Positions 34,498 to 43,746 are shown, counted from the stretch's first letter. The stretch is 64,000 nt of DNA from Halarcobacter mediterraneus (GCF_004116625.1 NZ_NXIE01000001.1:620001-684000); one strand, 5' to 3'. A program made the numbers and translations. Notes: generated by a model from the sequence alone, not told the origin.

Positions 34498-35397
34498 ATG
34501 GAAAACTTTATCTTAATAATACTATGTATTGTTATAGGTTATGGTTTAAATAGACTACATATTTTTTCAAAAGATGCAGCTACTACTTTAAACCAATTTG
34601 TTATTTATGTTTCTTTACCTGCAATGATTTTATTACAAATACCTAAATTAACTTTTTCAATGGATACTTTAATTCCTGTAATCATTGCTTGGCTTGTGAT
34701 GTTCATAACAGCAATACTAATCTTACTTTTATCAAAATTTTTTAATTTTTCAAAAGAGATTACAGGCTCACTTATGCTTGTAGCTATTTTAACAAACTCT
34801 TCTTTTCTTGGTATTCCAATTTTAAATGCTTATATGGGAGAAAGTGCTTTACCTTATGTTTTAGTTTATGACCAGTTAGGAACCTTTATTGCCTTAGCTA
34901 CATATGGTACTTTTATTGCTTCTTACTATTCTAGTAAAAGCGAATTAAGTTTTAAAATTATTCTTTATAAAGTCTTAACTTTCCCACCTTTTTTATCTTT
35001 AATTGTGGCTTTATTTCTAATAGGTGTTGAATTTAATGAAAACCTTACAAAAGTATTATCAGCTTTAGCAGCAACTATAGTACCTGTTGCTTTAGTTGCA
35101 GTTGGATTACAATTAAAATTAAAACTACAAAAAGAAGAAATAAAACCTTTTAGTGTAGCTTTAACTGTAAAATTAATTATTGCACCACTAATTGCATTTT
35201 TAATTTGTAAACTTTTTTCATGGGAAGGAGATATTTCAACAATCTCGATTATGGAAGCAGGAATGGCACCAATGATTACAGCAGGTGCAATTGCATCAAT
35301 GGCAGGGTTAGCGCCAAGACTTAGTTCAGCAGTTGTTGGCTATGGGATTATAATATCATTTATTACTACTTACATATTATTTATGCTAATTTCCTAA
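34498..35397 (+). CDS. AEC family (auxin efflux carrier-like) transporter
   Basis: 299 residues with about ten membrane helices. The opening FILIILCIVIGYGLNRLHIF and the GLAPRLSSAVVGYGIIIS end are AEC-like, with the internal ILTNSSFLGIPILNAYMGE crossover motif near residue 98. Substrates of bacterial members are mostly organic acids such as malate. It starts three bases after the HxlR stop, so it should be regulated with it. Confidence 0.85.
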   Translation: MENFILIILCIVIGYGLNRLHIFSKDAATTLNQFVIYVSLPAMILLQIPKLTFSMDTLIPVIIAWLVMFITAILILLLSKFFNFSKEITGSLMLVAILTNSSFLGIPILNAYMGESALPYVLVYDQLGTFIALATYGTFIASYYSSKSELSFKIILYKVLTFPPFLSLIVALFLIGVEFNENLTKVLSALAATIVPVALVAVGLQLKLKLQKEEIKPFSVALTVKLIIAPLIAFLICKLFSWEGDISTISIMEAGMAPMITAGAIASMAGLAPRLSSAVVGYGIIISFITTYILFMLIS

Positions 35398-35491
35398 TAT
35401 AAGAAAAAATTATTGATAAAATACAAAAACTACATAAAAACTAAACATTAATATTGTATTATCTCTAAAATTTTTTTATTAGGATGTATAT

Positions 35492-36220
35492 ATGTTCAAA
35501 ACCGCAAGAAATATTCTATTAGCTTTATCTTTGACTACAGGTTTAAGTGCTGCTGATAAGTTATCAAAACAAGAGATAAATCAAATTCAAACTTTACCAT
35601 TAATTAAAATGGCTCAAGTAGAAATACAAAATGGAGTTGATTTTGGAAGTTTATATGGGTTAAGTGTAAAAGTAAAAGGTAGAATGGATACTATTTTTTT
35701 AACAAAAGATAAAAAATATTTACTTCCAGGGGATGCTATAAATACTCAAGATGGTCAACCTTTAACTTTACCAGTTGATTTATCAGCAACAGTAGGAAAA
35801 GAAGCTTTCACTTTTGGAAAAGGGAAAGACGAATATATTCTTTTTACAGATCCTGAATGTCCTTATTGTAAAAAATTTGAATCGTACTTTTCAGAAATTG
35901 AAGATAAAGTAAAAATTAAAGTATTTTTCTATCCTTTATCATTTCATGAAAATGCAAAAGATATTTCACTTTATATCATGAGTCAAAACTCTTATGAAGA
36001 TAAGGTTAGAACTATGACTGAAACTACAAAAGATAGTGAAGATTTTAAAAATAGAAAAATATCTAAAGATAAACTAAGCAAACTTGAAAAGTCTTTAGAT
36101 GAACAAATGAAAATAGCTCAAGATCTTGGTATTAGTGGAACACCATCATTATTTGATAAAAATGGAAATAAAGTTATTTGGGCTGTAATGCTTGAAAAAT
36201 ACGGAGTTTCTGTAAAATAA
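35492..36220 (+). CDS. Periplasmic DsbC-like thiol:disulfide isomerase
   Basis: 242 residues. Signal peptide NILLALSLTTGLSAA, an N-terminal dimerisation-like region (residues 25-100), then a thioredoxin domain with LFTDPECPYCKKFESYF (CPYC active site near 129-132) and the cis-proline loop DLGISGTPSLFDKNG near 218. Members isomerise or oxidise cysteines in the periplasm. The gene stands alone with its own strong terminator, and its partner (DsbD-like) is not in the window. Confidence 0.88.
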   Translation: MFKTARNILLALSLTTGLSAADKLSKQEINQIQTLPLIKMAQVEIQNGVDFGSLYGLSVKVKGRMDTIFLTKDKKYLLPGDAINTQDGQPLTLPVDLSATVGKEAFTFGKGKDEYILFTDPECPYCKKFESYFSEIEDKVKIKVFFYPLSFHENAKDISLYIMSQNSYEDKVRTMTETTKDSEDFKNRKISKDKLSKLEKSLDEQMKIAQDLGISGTPSLFDKNGNKVIWAVMLEKYGVSVK

Positions 36221-36249
36221 TAACTAGTAGAATTTTTCTACTAGTTATT
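36219..36249. terminator. Perfect 14-bp stem terminator
   Basis: AATAACTAGTAGAA and TTCTACTAGTTATT pair perfectly around TTT. The left arm contains the stop of the DsbC-like gene and the right arm the stop of a small minus-strand frame, so it acts for both. Confidence 0.85.
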
Positions 36250-36345
36250 ATCTATTGTATCTAGATAATATTCTGCTAATTTGTAAGGATCCTTTTCTTT
36301 ACTAACATTTTCATGTTCTTCTTCAAAATACTCACATTTTTTCAT
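36241..36345 (-). CDS. Possible 34-residue acidic protein after the HPP remnant
   Basis: A small frame begins with ATG overlapping the HPP stop (TAATG) and encodes MKKCEYFEEEHENVSKEKDP and then YKLAEYYLDTIDNN. It is strongly charged and ends in the terminator hairpin. It is translationally coupled in the manner of real genes of this genome. I do not recognise it. It might be a native partner of the HPP protein that survives behind the decayed gene. Confidence 0.4.
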   Translation of the reverse strand: MKKCEYFEEEHENVSKEKDPYKLAEYYLDTIDNN

Positions 36346-36545
36346 TACCAATATATTGGATAAACTTTGTTTTTGTGTAAATTATTATAAAAAAGTGCAG
36401 GAGGATGGACTACTTTAGCAATCATCATTAGAGCAATTGCACTTGCTAATGCTAAAGCCATACTCCACCATTGAGGTCCTATTATATGAAAAAAGAACAA
36501 ACCTACAAAAGTAGCTATAAAATGTCCAAATATCACATTTCTTTG
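36345..36545 (-). pseudogene. Decayed HPP family membrane protein gene
   Basis: Only fragments of an HPP-family integral membrane protein remain. After a stop (TGA) the frame reads QRNVIFGHFIATFVGLFFF, matching the conserved AQPRNVIGGH helix. IIGPQWWSMALALASAIALM and AKVVHPPA follow, the HPP signature. Directly after HPPA it jumps to LFYNNLHKNKVYPIYW and a stop, which resembles the extreme C-terminus of these proteins (NNL...YP.yW). The N-terminal half and the last helices (normally HPPAGANPLI...) are gone. Two deletions therefore seem to have occurred. Confidence 0.7.
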
Positions 36546-36558
36546 TCAAGGAAAAAAC

Positions 36559-37713
36559 TTATCTTAAGTCTTTTTCATATCGTTTAAAAAAAACTAAACA
36601 AAGAACTACACCTAAAAGGGCTAAGCCAGCACCTACAATTGAAGGATAAACAAAAGATAAACCAAATAATAAAGGAATACCACCAACAAATGCTCCTAAA
36701 GAATTTGACACATTAAAAGCTGATTGAATAAATGCTGCACCTAACATTTCAGAGTTTTTTGCACTTTTTAACATTACCATATTTATAGGAGAACTAATAC
36801 TCATAGCTAAAGCTCCACATATAAAAGTAAGCAATATTGCTATTGTTTTATTTTCTGAGAAGAAAAACACTAAAACTAAAGATAAAACCATCATAGAAAG
36901 TAGAAATATCAATGCTTTTAAAGGATTATATTTATCGGCTAAATATCCCCCAAAAATATTTCCTACAACCATACCAGCTCCGGCAACTATCATCATATAA
37001 GATACACTAGCTTCATCAAATCCAGATACATGAATAAGTAAAGGAGCAATATAACTAAACCAAGCAAAAAGCCCTCCAAAACCAATTGAAACTATCATTA
37101 GCAAATGCCAAGCCTTTAAAGTCTTAAAAAACTCTAATTCTTCTTTAAAAGTAATAGTTCTTAAAGGTTTTAATTCAGGAAGCCATTTATATAAAGCAAA
37201 AATAGTTATTATTCCTATTATAGCAACTATTCCAAAAGCAAATCGCCAATGAAGATGGTGTCCTATAAAAGTAACAAGAGGAACCATAGCTAAATTTGCA
37301 ACAGTAAGTCCTGTAAACATTGAAGCAATTGCTTGTGCAGATTTTCCTTCTACAGCAAGTCTTGTAGCAACTACAGTCCCTACTCCAAAAAAAGCACCAT
37401 GGGGAAGCCCACTAAAAAATCTTGAAAGTAAAAGGGTATTATAATCAGGTGCAAGAGCAGAAAGAGCATTAAAAAATGTAAAAAGAATCATAAAAACAAT
37501 AAGAACATTTCTTGGGGCAAACTTTGCACTTAATGCAACAAGAATGGGAGAACCCACTACTACACCAAGAGCATATGCAGAAATTAAATGCCCTGCAATA
37601 GGTATAGAAACTTCAATATCTTTTGCAACATCAGGCAAAAGTCCCATAATCACAAACTCTGTTGTACCAATAGCAAGGCCACCAAGAGCTAAAGAAAAAA
37701 GTTGTTTAGTCAT
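36559..37713 (-). CDS. MFS exporter, AraJ/YdhP-like
   Basis: 384 residues, 12 membrane helices. LALGGLAIGTTEFVIMGLLP at the start (the GTTEF motif) and LLLSRFFSGLPHGAFFGVGT near residue 93 are characteristic of the AraJ/CmlA-like drug and sugar exporters. It stops 14 bases before the HPP remnant, suggesting the two once shared a transcript. The substrate is unknown. Confidence 0.9.
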   Translation of the reverse strand: MTKQLFSLALGGLAIGTTEFVIMGLLPDVAKDIEVSIPIAGHLISAYALGVVVGSPILVALSAKFAPRNVLIVFMILFTFFNALSALAPDYNTLLLSRFFSGLPHGAFFGVGTVVATRLAVEGKSAQAIASMFTGLTVANLAMVPLVTFIGHHLHWRFAFGIVAIIGIITIFALYKWLPELKPLRTITFKEELEFFKTLKAWHLLMIVSIGFGGLFAWFSYIAPLLIHVSGFDEASVSYMMIVAGAGMVVGNIFGGYLADKYNPLKALIFLLSMMVLSLVLVFFFSENKTIAILLTFICGALAMSISSPINMVMLKSAKNSEMLGAAFIQSAFNVSNSLGAFVGGIPLLFGLSFVYPSIVGAGLALLGVVLCLVFFKRYEKDLR

Positions 37714-37791
37714 AAGCTAAGTCTTTGTATTAATTTTTGGAAATTGTAGTAAAAATAAATGATTAAAAACTTAAATTAACTAATTAAAAAA

Positions 37792-38427
37792 CTATTCTAT
37801 CTCACAAATTTTTATAGCAGTTCGTAAAAAGGCTGTTAAATATATATTGTCCTTTGCCTTTAAAGATTTATCAATTTTTGTTTTTATTTCATCTAAAGCT
37901 TTTTTAAACCCTTGATAAAATTCATAACTTGGAGTTGGTTTATATTCTAAGTTTTTTAATTGTAAATAAGAAATTATACTTTTTGCAGTGGTTGGTTTTA
38001 CAAAATAATCTTTGTCTCTATTAAGGTAATAAGGGACTAGACTTATTAAAGTCCATTTTGCTAGATTATACTCTTTTAATATCTCAACTATCCCTTCATA
38101 TCCTTCTTTTTTATTTCCATAAAGTAAATCATATAAAGCAATAGAAAACATATCTTTTTCATACATTCCTAATTCTTTAAAGGCATCTCTTAATTTCATT
38201 TTGTCATAAAAAGATATAACTACGGATTTATATACTATTTTTACAAAATTATCACAAATAATTTCAGGTTGAGAAAAGTTGTCTTTTTTGAAAAACTCTT
38301 TAGACAACTCTTCTAATTTTGAAGGATTAAATTTTTTTATTTGTTTAACTAATCTTTCATCTTCAAAAACCTCTGGATATTCTTCTAAAAATTCAGCTTC
38401 TAAATCTTTTAAGGCTTCTGTATTCAT
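37792..38427 (-). CDS. Hypothetical protein, last gene of the MocR-divergent operon
   Basis: 211 residues, soluble, mainly helical and acidic at the N-terminus (LKDLEAEFLEEYPEVFEDER). No signal peptide, membrane span or motif I can name. The C-terminal half includes CEIE at the end and repeated lysine-rich helices. It begins nine bases after the PhnA-like gene, so it is part of that transcript. Probably a lineage-restricted protein. Confidence 0.7.
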   Translation of the reverse strand: MNTEALKDLEAEFLEEYPEVFEDERLVKQIKKFNPSKLEELSKEFFKKDNFSQPEIICDNFVKIVYKSVVISFYDKMKLRDAFKELGMYEKDMFSIALYDLLYGNKKEGYEGIVEILKEYNLAKWTLISLVPYYLNRDKDYFVKPTTAKSIISYLQLKNLEYKPTPSYEFYQGFKKALDEIKTKIDKSLKAKDNIYLTAFLRTAIKICEIE

Positions 38428-38436
38428 TTTTTTAAC

Positions 38437-38781
38437 TTAAGATTTTTTTACAAACTCTTGTTTTAATTTGATAGCCCCAACACCAGGGATTTTACAGTCA
38501 ATATTATGACCATCATTTCCATCAACTAATCTGATACCTTTTACTTTTGTACCAACTTTGATTCCAGAAGAACTACCTTTTACTTTTAAATCTTTTATTA
38601 CAGTTACATCATCACCGTCATTTAAAATATTTCCATTTGCATCTTTTACAACAAGTGTATCTTCTTCCTCATCAATTGAATCTTTAGACCACTCATAACC
38701 ACACTCTGGACAAATTAATAAACTTCCATCTTCATAAGTATATTCACTATTACATTTTGGACAATTTGGTAGTTGTTCCAT
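38437..38781 (-). CDS. yjdM: PhnA/YjdM-like zinc-ribbon protein
   Basis: 114 residues from the ATG at 38781 (AAAAGGAG just upstream); a longer frame to 38811 has no ribosome-binding site. The N-terminus is a zinc ribbon ([15 protein letters not shown]..., [11 protein letters not shown], four cysteines). The C-terminal domain [20 protein letters not shown] and [13 protein letters not shown] is typical. Despite the old PhnA name, it is not a phosphonoacetate hydrolase. Function is poorly known. Confidence 0.9.
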   Translation of the reverse strand: MEQLPNCPKCNSEYTYEDGSLLICPECGYEWSKDSIDEEEDTLVVKDANGNILNDGDDVTVIKDLKVKGSSSGIKVGTKVKGIRLVDGNDGHNIDCKIPGVGAIKLKQEFVKKS

Positions 38782-38842
38782 GCTTCTCCTTTTATTTTGA
38801 TAAGAAGGCATTATACTATAATTATACTTTTTAACTATTTTA

Positions 38843-39430
38843 TTAAAAACCCTCTTTTATATCAGGTATATTATTTATCATTTCTTTATAGCTTTTATTA
38901 CTGCTTAAAGCTTTTACAACAACATCTAAAGGTCTTGAATAATATACTTTTAGAGCATATTCATTTTCTTGTAACTTAAATGCTAATTTTTCAATACCTG
39001 GAGTAAACTGAGCATCTACTCCTTCTTTATTTCCCCTTGCATCAATTTTATACCATCCATAATCTTTTAAATAAACAGCATTTAATCCATGTAAACAAAA
39101 ACTATTATCTTTATATTCATCACAAGAAAGTCTTTGATAACATAAAGCAGTGGGAATATTGTTTGCTCTTAATAAAGCAGCAAGTAAGTGAGACTTTGCA
39201 AAACACCACCCTGTTTTGTACTTTAAAACTTCACTTGCTTTTAATGTTGTTATATTATCTTTATAATCTCCACTATGATGAATTTCATCTCTAACATATA
39301 AAAAACATTTTTTTGCAATCTCTTCATCGCTATTACAATCTTTTGAAAGTTCTTTTGCTAGTTTTTCAATAGCATTATTTGAATAATCAATAATATCTGT
39401 TTCTTCTAAATAACTTTTTTTATCAATCAT
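38843..39430 (-). CDS. Transglutaminase-like cysteine peptidase-fold protein
   Basis: 195 residues with the transglutaminase-core triad: cysteine in [20 protein letters not shown] (near residue 71), histidine in [11 protein letters not shown] near 113, aspartate in [12 protein letters not shown] near 131. No signal peptide, so probably cytosolic. Bacterial members of this family are mostly proteases or amidases, not cross-linkers. It lies in the seven-gene operon between an FMN-binding oxidase-like gene and the PhnA-like gene. Confidence 0.85.
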   Translation of the reverse strand: MIDKKSYLEETDIIDYSNNAIEKLAKELSKDCNSDEEIAKKCFLYVRDEIHHSGDYKDNITTLKASEVLKYKTGWCFAKSHLLAALLRANNIPTALCYQRLSCDEYKDNSFCLHGLNAVYLKDYGWYKIDARGNKEGVDAQFTPGIEKLAFKLQENEYALKVYYSRPLDVVVKALSSNKSYKEMINNIPDIKEGF

Positions 39431-39450
39431 TATTTTTTATACCTCATATT

Positions 39451-39924
39451 TTATTTATAATATCTTCCTACATAATCAAGAATATCTATTCTTATTACAG
39501 CTGTTCCTTTTACCATTTTTTCAGGTAATTCCTTATTCTTTAAATGTGGAGTAAATTTTTCAACAATTTTTGATAAAGCAGTATGTTTTTCATTAAAATC
39601 ATTAATAAGACTTGCCCTTCCTCTAAGAATAATACTGTTAAACTCTGTATTAACATCACAAGGATTTTCAACTCCTTCATATAATAAAGAAATCATTTCA
39701 TCTATTTCAAAACAAACATTTGAATTAAACTTTATATTATCAATTTTTTTTCCTTTTGGTAAACCATGCATATATATTTTATTATCAAAATATACAAAAT
39801 GCATAGGTAAAATATAAGGATAACCATCTTCACTATAAGTTCCTAAGCGTCCTACTTCTGAACGAGAAAATAAATCACTTATTTGCTCTTCTGTTAGTAA
39901 ATGTGTTTTTGTTCTATGTCTCAT
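39451..39924 (-). CDS. Pyridoxamine 5'-phosphate oxidase family FMN protein (NimA-like)
   Basis: 157-residue split-barrel FMN protein. Typical text: LFSRSEVGRLGTYSEDGYPY followed by ILPMHFVYFDNKIYMHG near residue 38, and NVCFEIDEM near 70. This subgroup (NimA/Rv1155-like) lacks the substrate-binding tail of true PdxH, which is encoded elsewhere in the window. Members reduce F420-, nitro- or haem-type substrates. It sits beside a PLP aminotransferase and downstream of a MocR regulator. Confidence 0.85.
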   Translation of the reverse strand: MRHRTKTHLLTEEQISDLFSRSEVGRLGTYSEDGYPYILPMHFVYFDNKIYMHGLPKGKKIDNIKFNSNVCFEIDEMISLLYEGVENPCDVNTEFNSIILRGRASLINDFNEKHTALSKIVEKFTPHLKNKELPEKMVKGTAVIRIDILDYVGRYYK

Positions 39925-39934
39925 TTTTCATCCT

Positions 39935-41101
39935 TTATTTTAATTCATCAAGGGATTTTTGAAATCTTTTAAATCCTAGCTTTATCTCTTCTTTTGAAAT
40001 ATTTAAAGCAGGTAAAAACCGTACAATATCTTTCCCCGATTTTAAAACTAAAACTTGGTTTTTTAAACATATTTCAAGTAAGGATTGAAGTTTTTTTTCT
40101 TCTTTTAATTTTAAACCTAACATCAAGCCTATTCCACTTTTAGAAGAAAATAGTTTTTTATTTTTCTTTAAAATATTTTCAAGCTCTTTTTGAAAAAGAC
40201 CAATAGTATTTTGTATCTTTTTTGCTTTATATTTTTCTTCTAAAATATTTAAAACCTCAACTGCTGTTTTTGTACATAAAGGATTTCCACCAAAAGTTGA
40301 ACCATGATCACCTTTTTTAAAAATATTTTTTTTATTTGTCATCATCAAGCCAATAGGTAAACCACCAGCTAAACCTTTTGCCATAGTTATAATATCTGGC
40401 TTTAATTCAAAAAAATTAGAAGCTAGAAATTCTCCTGTTCGATAAATTCCTGTTTGAATTTCATCTACAACAAATAAAACATCTTTTTCTTTTAAGTAAT
40501 TATTCAAATTCTGCAACTCTTTTTTATCAAAAGCTTTTATTCCACCTTCGCCTTGAATTAACTCAAGCATCACTGCGACGCTGTTTTTATTTATTTTATT
40601 TTTTATATCTTCCAAATCTTTTGCATAAATGAACTCATTTGGAAAGGGTTCAAAGCCTAATTGTTTATCTTTTTGTCCTGTTGCATTTAAAGTAGCTAAA
40701 GTTCTTCCATGGAAAGAATTTTCTAAAGTAATAATATTATGTTTTTTAATACCTTTGTTTTTTGCATATTTTCTTATAAATTTAATTGCTGCTTCATTTG
40801 CTTCTGCTCCACTATTACAGAAAAAACCTTGCATATTTTTATATCCACTTAATACTGCTACTTTTTTTGCACATTCTTTTTGGGTTTTTATAGGGTAAAT
40901 ATTTGATAAATGAATAAACTTTTTTGCTTGTTTTGAAATAGTTTCTACAAGTTTTTTATTTCCATGTCCTAAACAGTTTACTCCAATCCCTGAGGTAAAA
41001 TCTATATAGTCTTTCCTTTTTTTATCAAATAAAGTAGAGCCTTTTCCATATAGAAACTCAACAGTAAAAGGATTATATACATCTAATAAATATTTGTTCA
41101 T
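39935..41101 (-). CDS. Class III PLP aminotransferase (ArgD-like)
   Basis: 388 residues. CNSGAEANEAAIKFIRKYA near residue 96, ENSFHGRTLATLNATGQ near 127, VVDEIQTGIYRTG near 210 and the PLP lysine in ITMAKGLAGGLPIG near 240 identify a class III omega-aminotransferase close to acetylornithine aminotransferase. It could be ArgD itself or a paralogue for another omega-amino acid. Its place in a MocR-controlled operon without arginine genes favours a specialised paralogue. Gaps to neighbours are ten and eight bases. Confidence 0.9.
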   Translation of the reverse strand: MNKYLLDVYNPFTVEFLYGKGSTLFDKKRKDYIDFTSGIGVNCLGHGNKKLVETISKQAKKFIHLSNIYPIKTQKECAKKVAVLSGYKNMQGFFCNSGAEANEAAIKFIRKYAKNKGIKKHNIITLENSFHGRTLATLNATGQKDKQLGFEPFPNEFIYAKDLEDIKNKINKNSVAVMLELIQGEGGIKAFDKKELQNLNNYLKEKDVLFVVDEIQTGIYRTGEFLASNFFELKPDIITMAKGLAGGLPIGLMMTNKKNIFKKGDHGSTFGGNPLCTKTAVEVLNILEEKYKAKKIQNTIGLFQKELENILKKNKKLFSSKSGIGLMLGLKLKEEKKLQSLLEICLKNQVLVLKSGKDIVRFLPALNISKEEIKLGFKRFQKSLDELK

Positions 41102-41109
41102 TTCTTTCC

Positions 41110-41808
41110 TTAAGTATGATAAACTTCAAATTGTTTATCTTTTTCTTTCAATTTATATCTTTTTTCCAAAGATTCTTTAAAGGGTTTACCTAAAAACTCT
41201 GATTCGATAGCCTTCTTTGCTAAAGTCATATTAAAACTTGGGTTTACAATCAACTTATTTAAAAGTTCTATTGATAAATTAGCTTCTTGTCTTTTTATAA
41301 ACCTCATTTCATCATCTTTACAAATAGTTCCTTCTTTTAAAACCTTTGCATACCAGCCTGTATATCCACTATCAAAAATAAATTTTGTCATCTGTTTTTG
41401 ATTTGTATTTGCACTTAATTTCCAACAAGGCTGCCTTGGCTGTGTTATTTGAATTTGGCTTTCCCCTATTTCATAAATATCTCCAATACATATATCTTCT
41501 TCACTTATATTTGATAAAATTAGGTTTTCTCCAAAATGTGCCATTTCATCTATTTCAAAATTTGTATTACACTCTTTGCTTATTTTTTCATATGTTTTTT
41601 TTGAAAACAAAAATAAGGCTTTATTCTCTCCACCATGATGAACTAAGTCCGCTTGTTCATCTTCTTTAAATCCTGTTTTTGTTAAAAAAGCTTTTTGGAT
41701 TGGATATTTTTTGATTGCAGAAATAAACTCTTTCCTTTTTGTTCCTTCCAATGTTTTCTTTTGTACCTTTCCAACTTTTAAATAAAGTACTTTTGCTAAT
41801 TTTTCCAT
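41110..41808 (-). CDS. MOSC domain protein (YiiM-like)
   Basis: 232 residues. The core has DLVHHGGENKALFLFS near residue 55, AHFGENLILSNISEEDICIG near 91, and QITQPRQPCWKLSANTN near 134, whose cysteine is the conserved MOSC sulfur- or molybdenum-cofactor ligand. The C-terminal part (ANLSIELLNKLIVNPSF) is the YiiM 3-alpha extension. YiiM-type proteins reduce N-hydroxylated compounds with a molybdenum cofactor. Here it starts four bases after the carboxymuconolactone-decarboxylase-like gene. Confidence 0.9.
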   Translation of the reverse strand: MEKLAKVLYLKVGKVQKKTLEGTKRKEFISAIKKYPIQKAFLTKTGFKEDEQADLVHHGGENKALFLFSKKTYEKISKECNTNFEIDEMAHFGENLILSNISEEDICIGDIYEIGESQIQITQPRQPCWKLSANTNQKQMTKFIFDSGYTGWYAKVLKEGTICKDDEMRFIKRQEANLSIELLNKLIVNPSFNMTLAKKAIESEFLGKPFKESLEKRYKLKEKDKQFEVYHT

Positions 41809-41812
41809 AGGT

Positions 41813-42265
41813 TTACTCCTTTACTATATACCTGCTTGAAATCGCTAATCTATTCCAACTATTTATTACAATAGCTAACCACTCAACTGCTATAAGCTCT
41901 TCTTTTGATAAAATTTCTTTAGCTTTTTCATAAACCTCATCAGGTACTTGATTTTCATTTACTAAAGTAATTGCTTCAACTAAAGATAAGCAAGCCCTCT
42001 CTTTTGAAGAAAAATAATCACTCTCTTCCCAGGCTGCAACTAAACTTATTCTTTCAATACTTTCTTTACAAGCTAAAGCATCTCTTGTATGAAGTCTTAC
42101 ACAATAAGAACACTTATTTATTTGAGAAGCTTTTAATTTAAGTAAATGAAAAAAACCTTCGTTTATACCAGCTTTTATAATCAATTCTTTTACATCTTCT
42201 TCCATATTTGATAATTTTTTATATAATGAAGGAACCTCATTAGCCATATTAATTCTATTTGTCAT
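41813..42265 (-). CDS. Carboxymuconolactone decarboxylase / AhpD-like protein
   Basis: 150 residues, all-helical AhpD fold. INKCSYCVRLHTRDALACKE (near residue 50) has the CxxC plus histidine of peroxidase-type members. It is the first gene of a seven-gene minus-strand operon (this, MOSC, aminotransferase, FMN protein, transglutaminase, PhnA-like, hypothetical), all with short gaps, and is divergent from a MocR regulator. It may detoxify peroxides or act as a reductant partner. Confidence 0.88.
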   Translation of the reverse strand: MTNRINMANEVPSLYKKLSNMEEDVKELIIKAGINEGFFHLLKLKASQINKCSYCVRLHTRDALACKESIERISLVAAWEESDYFSSKERACLSLVEAITLVNENQVPDEVYEKAKEILSKEELIAVEWLAIVINSWNRLAISSRYIVKE

Positions 42266-42314
42266 ACTACTTCCTTACATATTTAAGTTTTATAGAAGTA
42301 TAATATCAACAAAC

Positions 42315-42334
42315 TGTACTTCAATCAAGATACA
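42315..42334. promoter_or_regulatory. Possible MocR operator in the divergent gap
   Basis: TGTACTT and AAGATACA form an imperfect inverted repeat (one extra base on the right) between the divergent operon and the MocR gene, 28 bases before the MocR start. Support is modest. Confidence 0.35.
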
Positions 42335-42361
42335 ATTTATATATTTTTTACAAGGTCACTT

Positions 42362-43735
42362 ATGTATAAACTTGAAAAATCATCAATTCCTTTATATATT
42401 CAGTTATATGAACAAATAAAAAGTGATATTCAAAACAATAACCTTGCAGGTACAAAACTTCTATCTATTAGAAAAATGTGTCAAGAATACAAACTAAGTA
42501 AAACAACTGTTGAATCTGCCTATAATCAGCTTTATGCAGAGGGTTATATAGAAAGTCGTCCTCAAAGTGGTTTTTATGTAAGTGAAGATATTTACAAAGA
42601 GTTTAAACAAAAAAATAAAAATATTTCAGAAGAAAAAATTTCTGAAAAAGAATATAAATATAATTTCTTTCCCGCTCAATATAGTGATGATGTTTTCCCT
42701 AAAAGACTTTGGGTAAAGCTACATAGTAAAGTTATTACAAATACAAACTTAGGTTTATATCCAAATAAACAAGGAGATTTACAACTCAGAAAAGAGATAA
42801 AAAACTACTTAGCAAGTTCAAGGGCAGTATTTTGCGATGAAGAACAAATTATTGTTTGTAGTGGCTTTTCTGATTCTATGTTTATTCTTGCTAGTATTTT
42901 AAAAGATTTTACCTCTTTTATTAGTATAGAAAACCCTGGATATAAAGTTACTCCAAAAGTTTTTAAGCAATTTGGCTATAAAATCAATCCTGTCTCTATC
43001 ACAAAACAAGGAATTGATTTAAAAGAACTTGAAGAAAGTAAAAGCAAACTTGTATATGTAACTCCTTCTCATCAATATCCAACTGGAATTACTATACCTA
43101 TTTCAAAAAGAATAAAACTTATAAATTGGGCAATTGAAAATAATAGTTATATAATAGAAGATGACTATGATAGTGAATTATCTTATAATAATCATCCTAT
43201 TCCATCACTACAAGGAATTAATAATAATGAAAGAGTAATTTATTCTGGTACTTTCTCAAAAGCTTTATCCCCTGCTTTAAGAATAAGTTATCTTGTTTTG
43301 CCTAAAAAACTTTTAGAAAAATATATAAATACTTTTGATTTCTCCTTTTCAGGAGTTCCTATTGATATACAAAAAACATTGGAAGCCTTTATAAAAGAAG
43401 GCTACTGGGATAAACACATAAGAAAAATGAGAGCTTTAAATAAAAAGAAACATGATTTAATGAAAAAAGCTATTACAATATATCTTAAAGATACAGTAAA
43501 AATATTAAGAGAAGGTAGTGGTTTAGCTATATTAATTAAACCTACTGTAAAAATTGACTGGAAAAAGCTTGAAAAACTACTTGAAGAAAATTCTATAAAA
43601 ATATATTCAATACAATTTGATACAAGTCTAAATGAGGATATTATAAACCTAGGATTTGGATGTTTTAAAGAAGAGGAAATCTTTCTTGCAGTAGAATCAT
43701 TTTCTAAAGTTTGGTTTAATGCTATTATAAAATAA
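42362..43735 (+). CDS. MocR family regulator (GntR HTH fused to aminotransferase fold)
   Basis: 457 residues. The N-terminal GntR winged helix spans about 1-75 (LYIQLYEQIKSDIQ, SIRKMCQEYKLSKTTVESAY, LYAEGYIESRPQSGFYV). A linker leads to a fold-type I aminotransferase domain with YPNKQGDLQLRKEIKNYLAS near 138, EDDYDSELSYN near 266 and the PLP lysine in VIYSGTFSKALSPALRISYL near 297. MocR proteins such as PdxR and GabR sense PLP or amino donors. It is divergent from an operon holding an aminotransferase and an FMN oxidase, which are the likely targets. Confidence 0.93.
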   Translation: MYKLEKSSIPLYIQLYEQIKSDIQNNNLAGTKLLSIRKMCQEYKLSKTTVESAYNQLYAEGYIESRPQSGFYVSEDIYKEFKQKNKNISEEKISEKEYKYNFFPAQYSDDVFPKRLWVKLHSKVITNTNLGLYPNKQGDLQLRKEIKNYLASSRAVFCDEEQIIVCSGFSDSMFILASILKDFTSFISIENPGYKVTPKVFKQFGYKINPVSITKQGIDLKELEESKSKLVYVTPSHQYPTGITIPISKRIKLINWAIENNSYIIEDDYDSELSYNNHPIPSLQGINNNERVIYSGTFSKALSPALRISYLVLPKKLLEKYINTFDFSFSGVPIDIQKTLEAFIKEGYWDKHIRKMRALNKKKHDLMKKAITIYLKDTVKILREGSGLAILIKPTVKIDWKKLEKLLEENSIKIYSIQFDTSLNEDIINLGFGCFKEEEIFLAVESFSKVWFNAIIK

Positions 43736-43746
43736 AAGGATAAGAA

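Noticed and set aside
38437-38781. Phosphonoacetate hydrolase from the PhnA name
   Set aside because: The zinc-ribbon YjdM family is not that enzyme.
39935-41101. Naming the aminotransferase argD
   Set aside because: Class III motifs fit, but the operon has no arginine genes and paralogues with other substrates are common.
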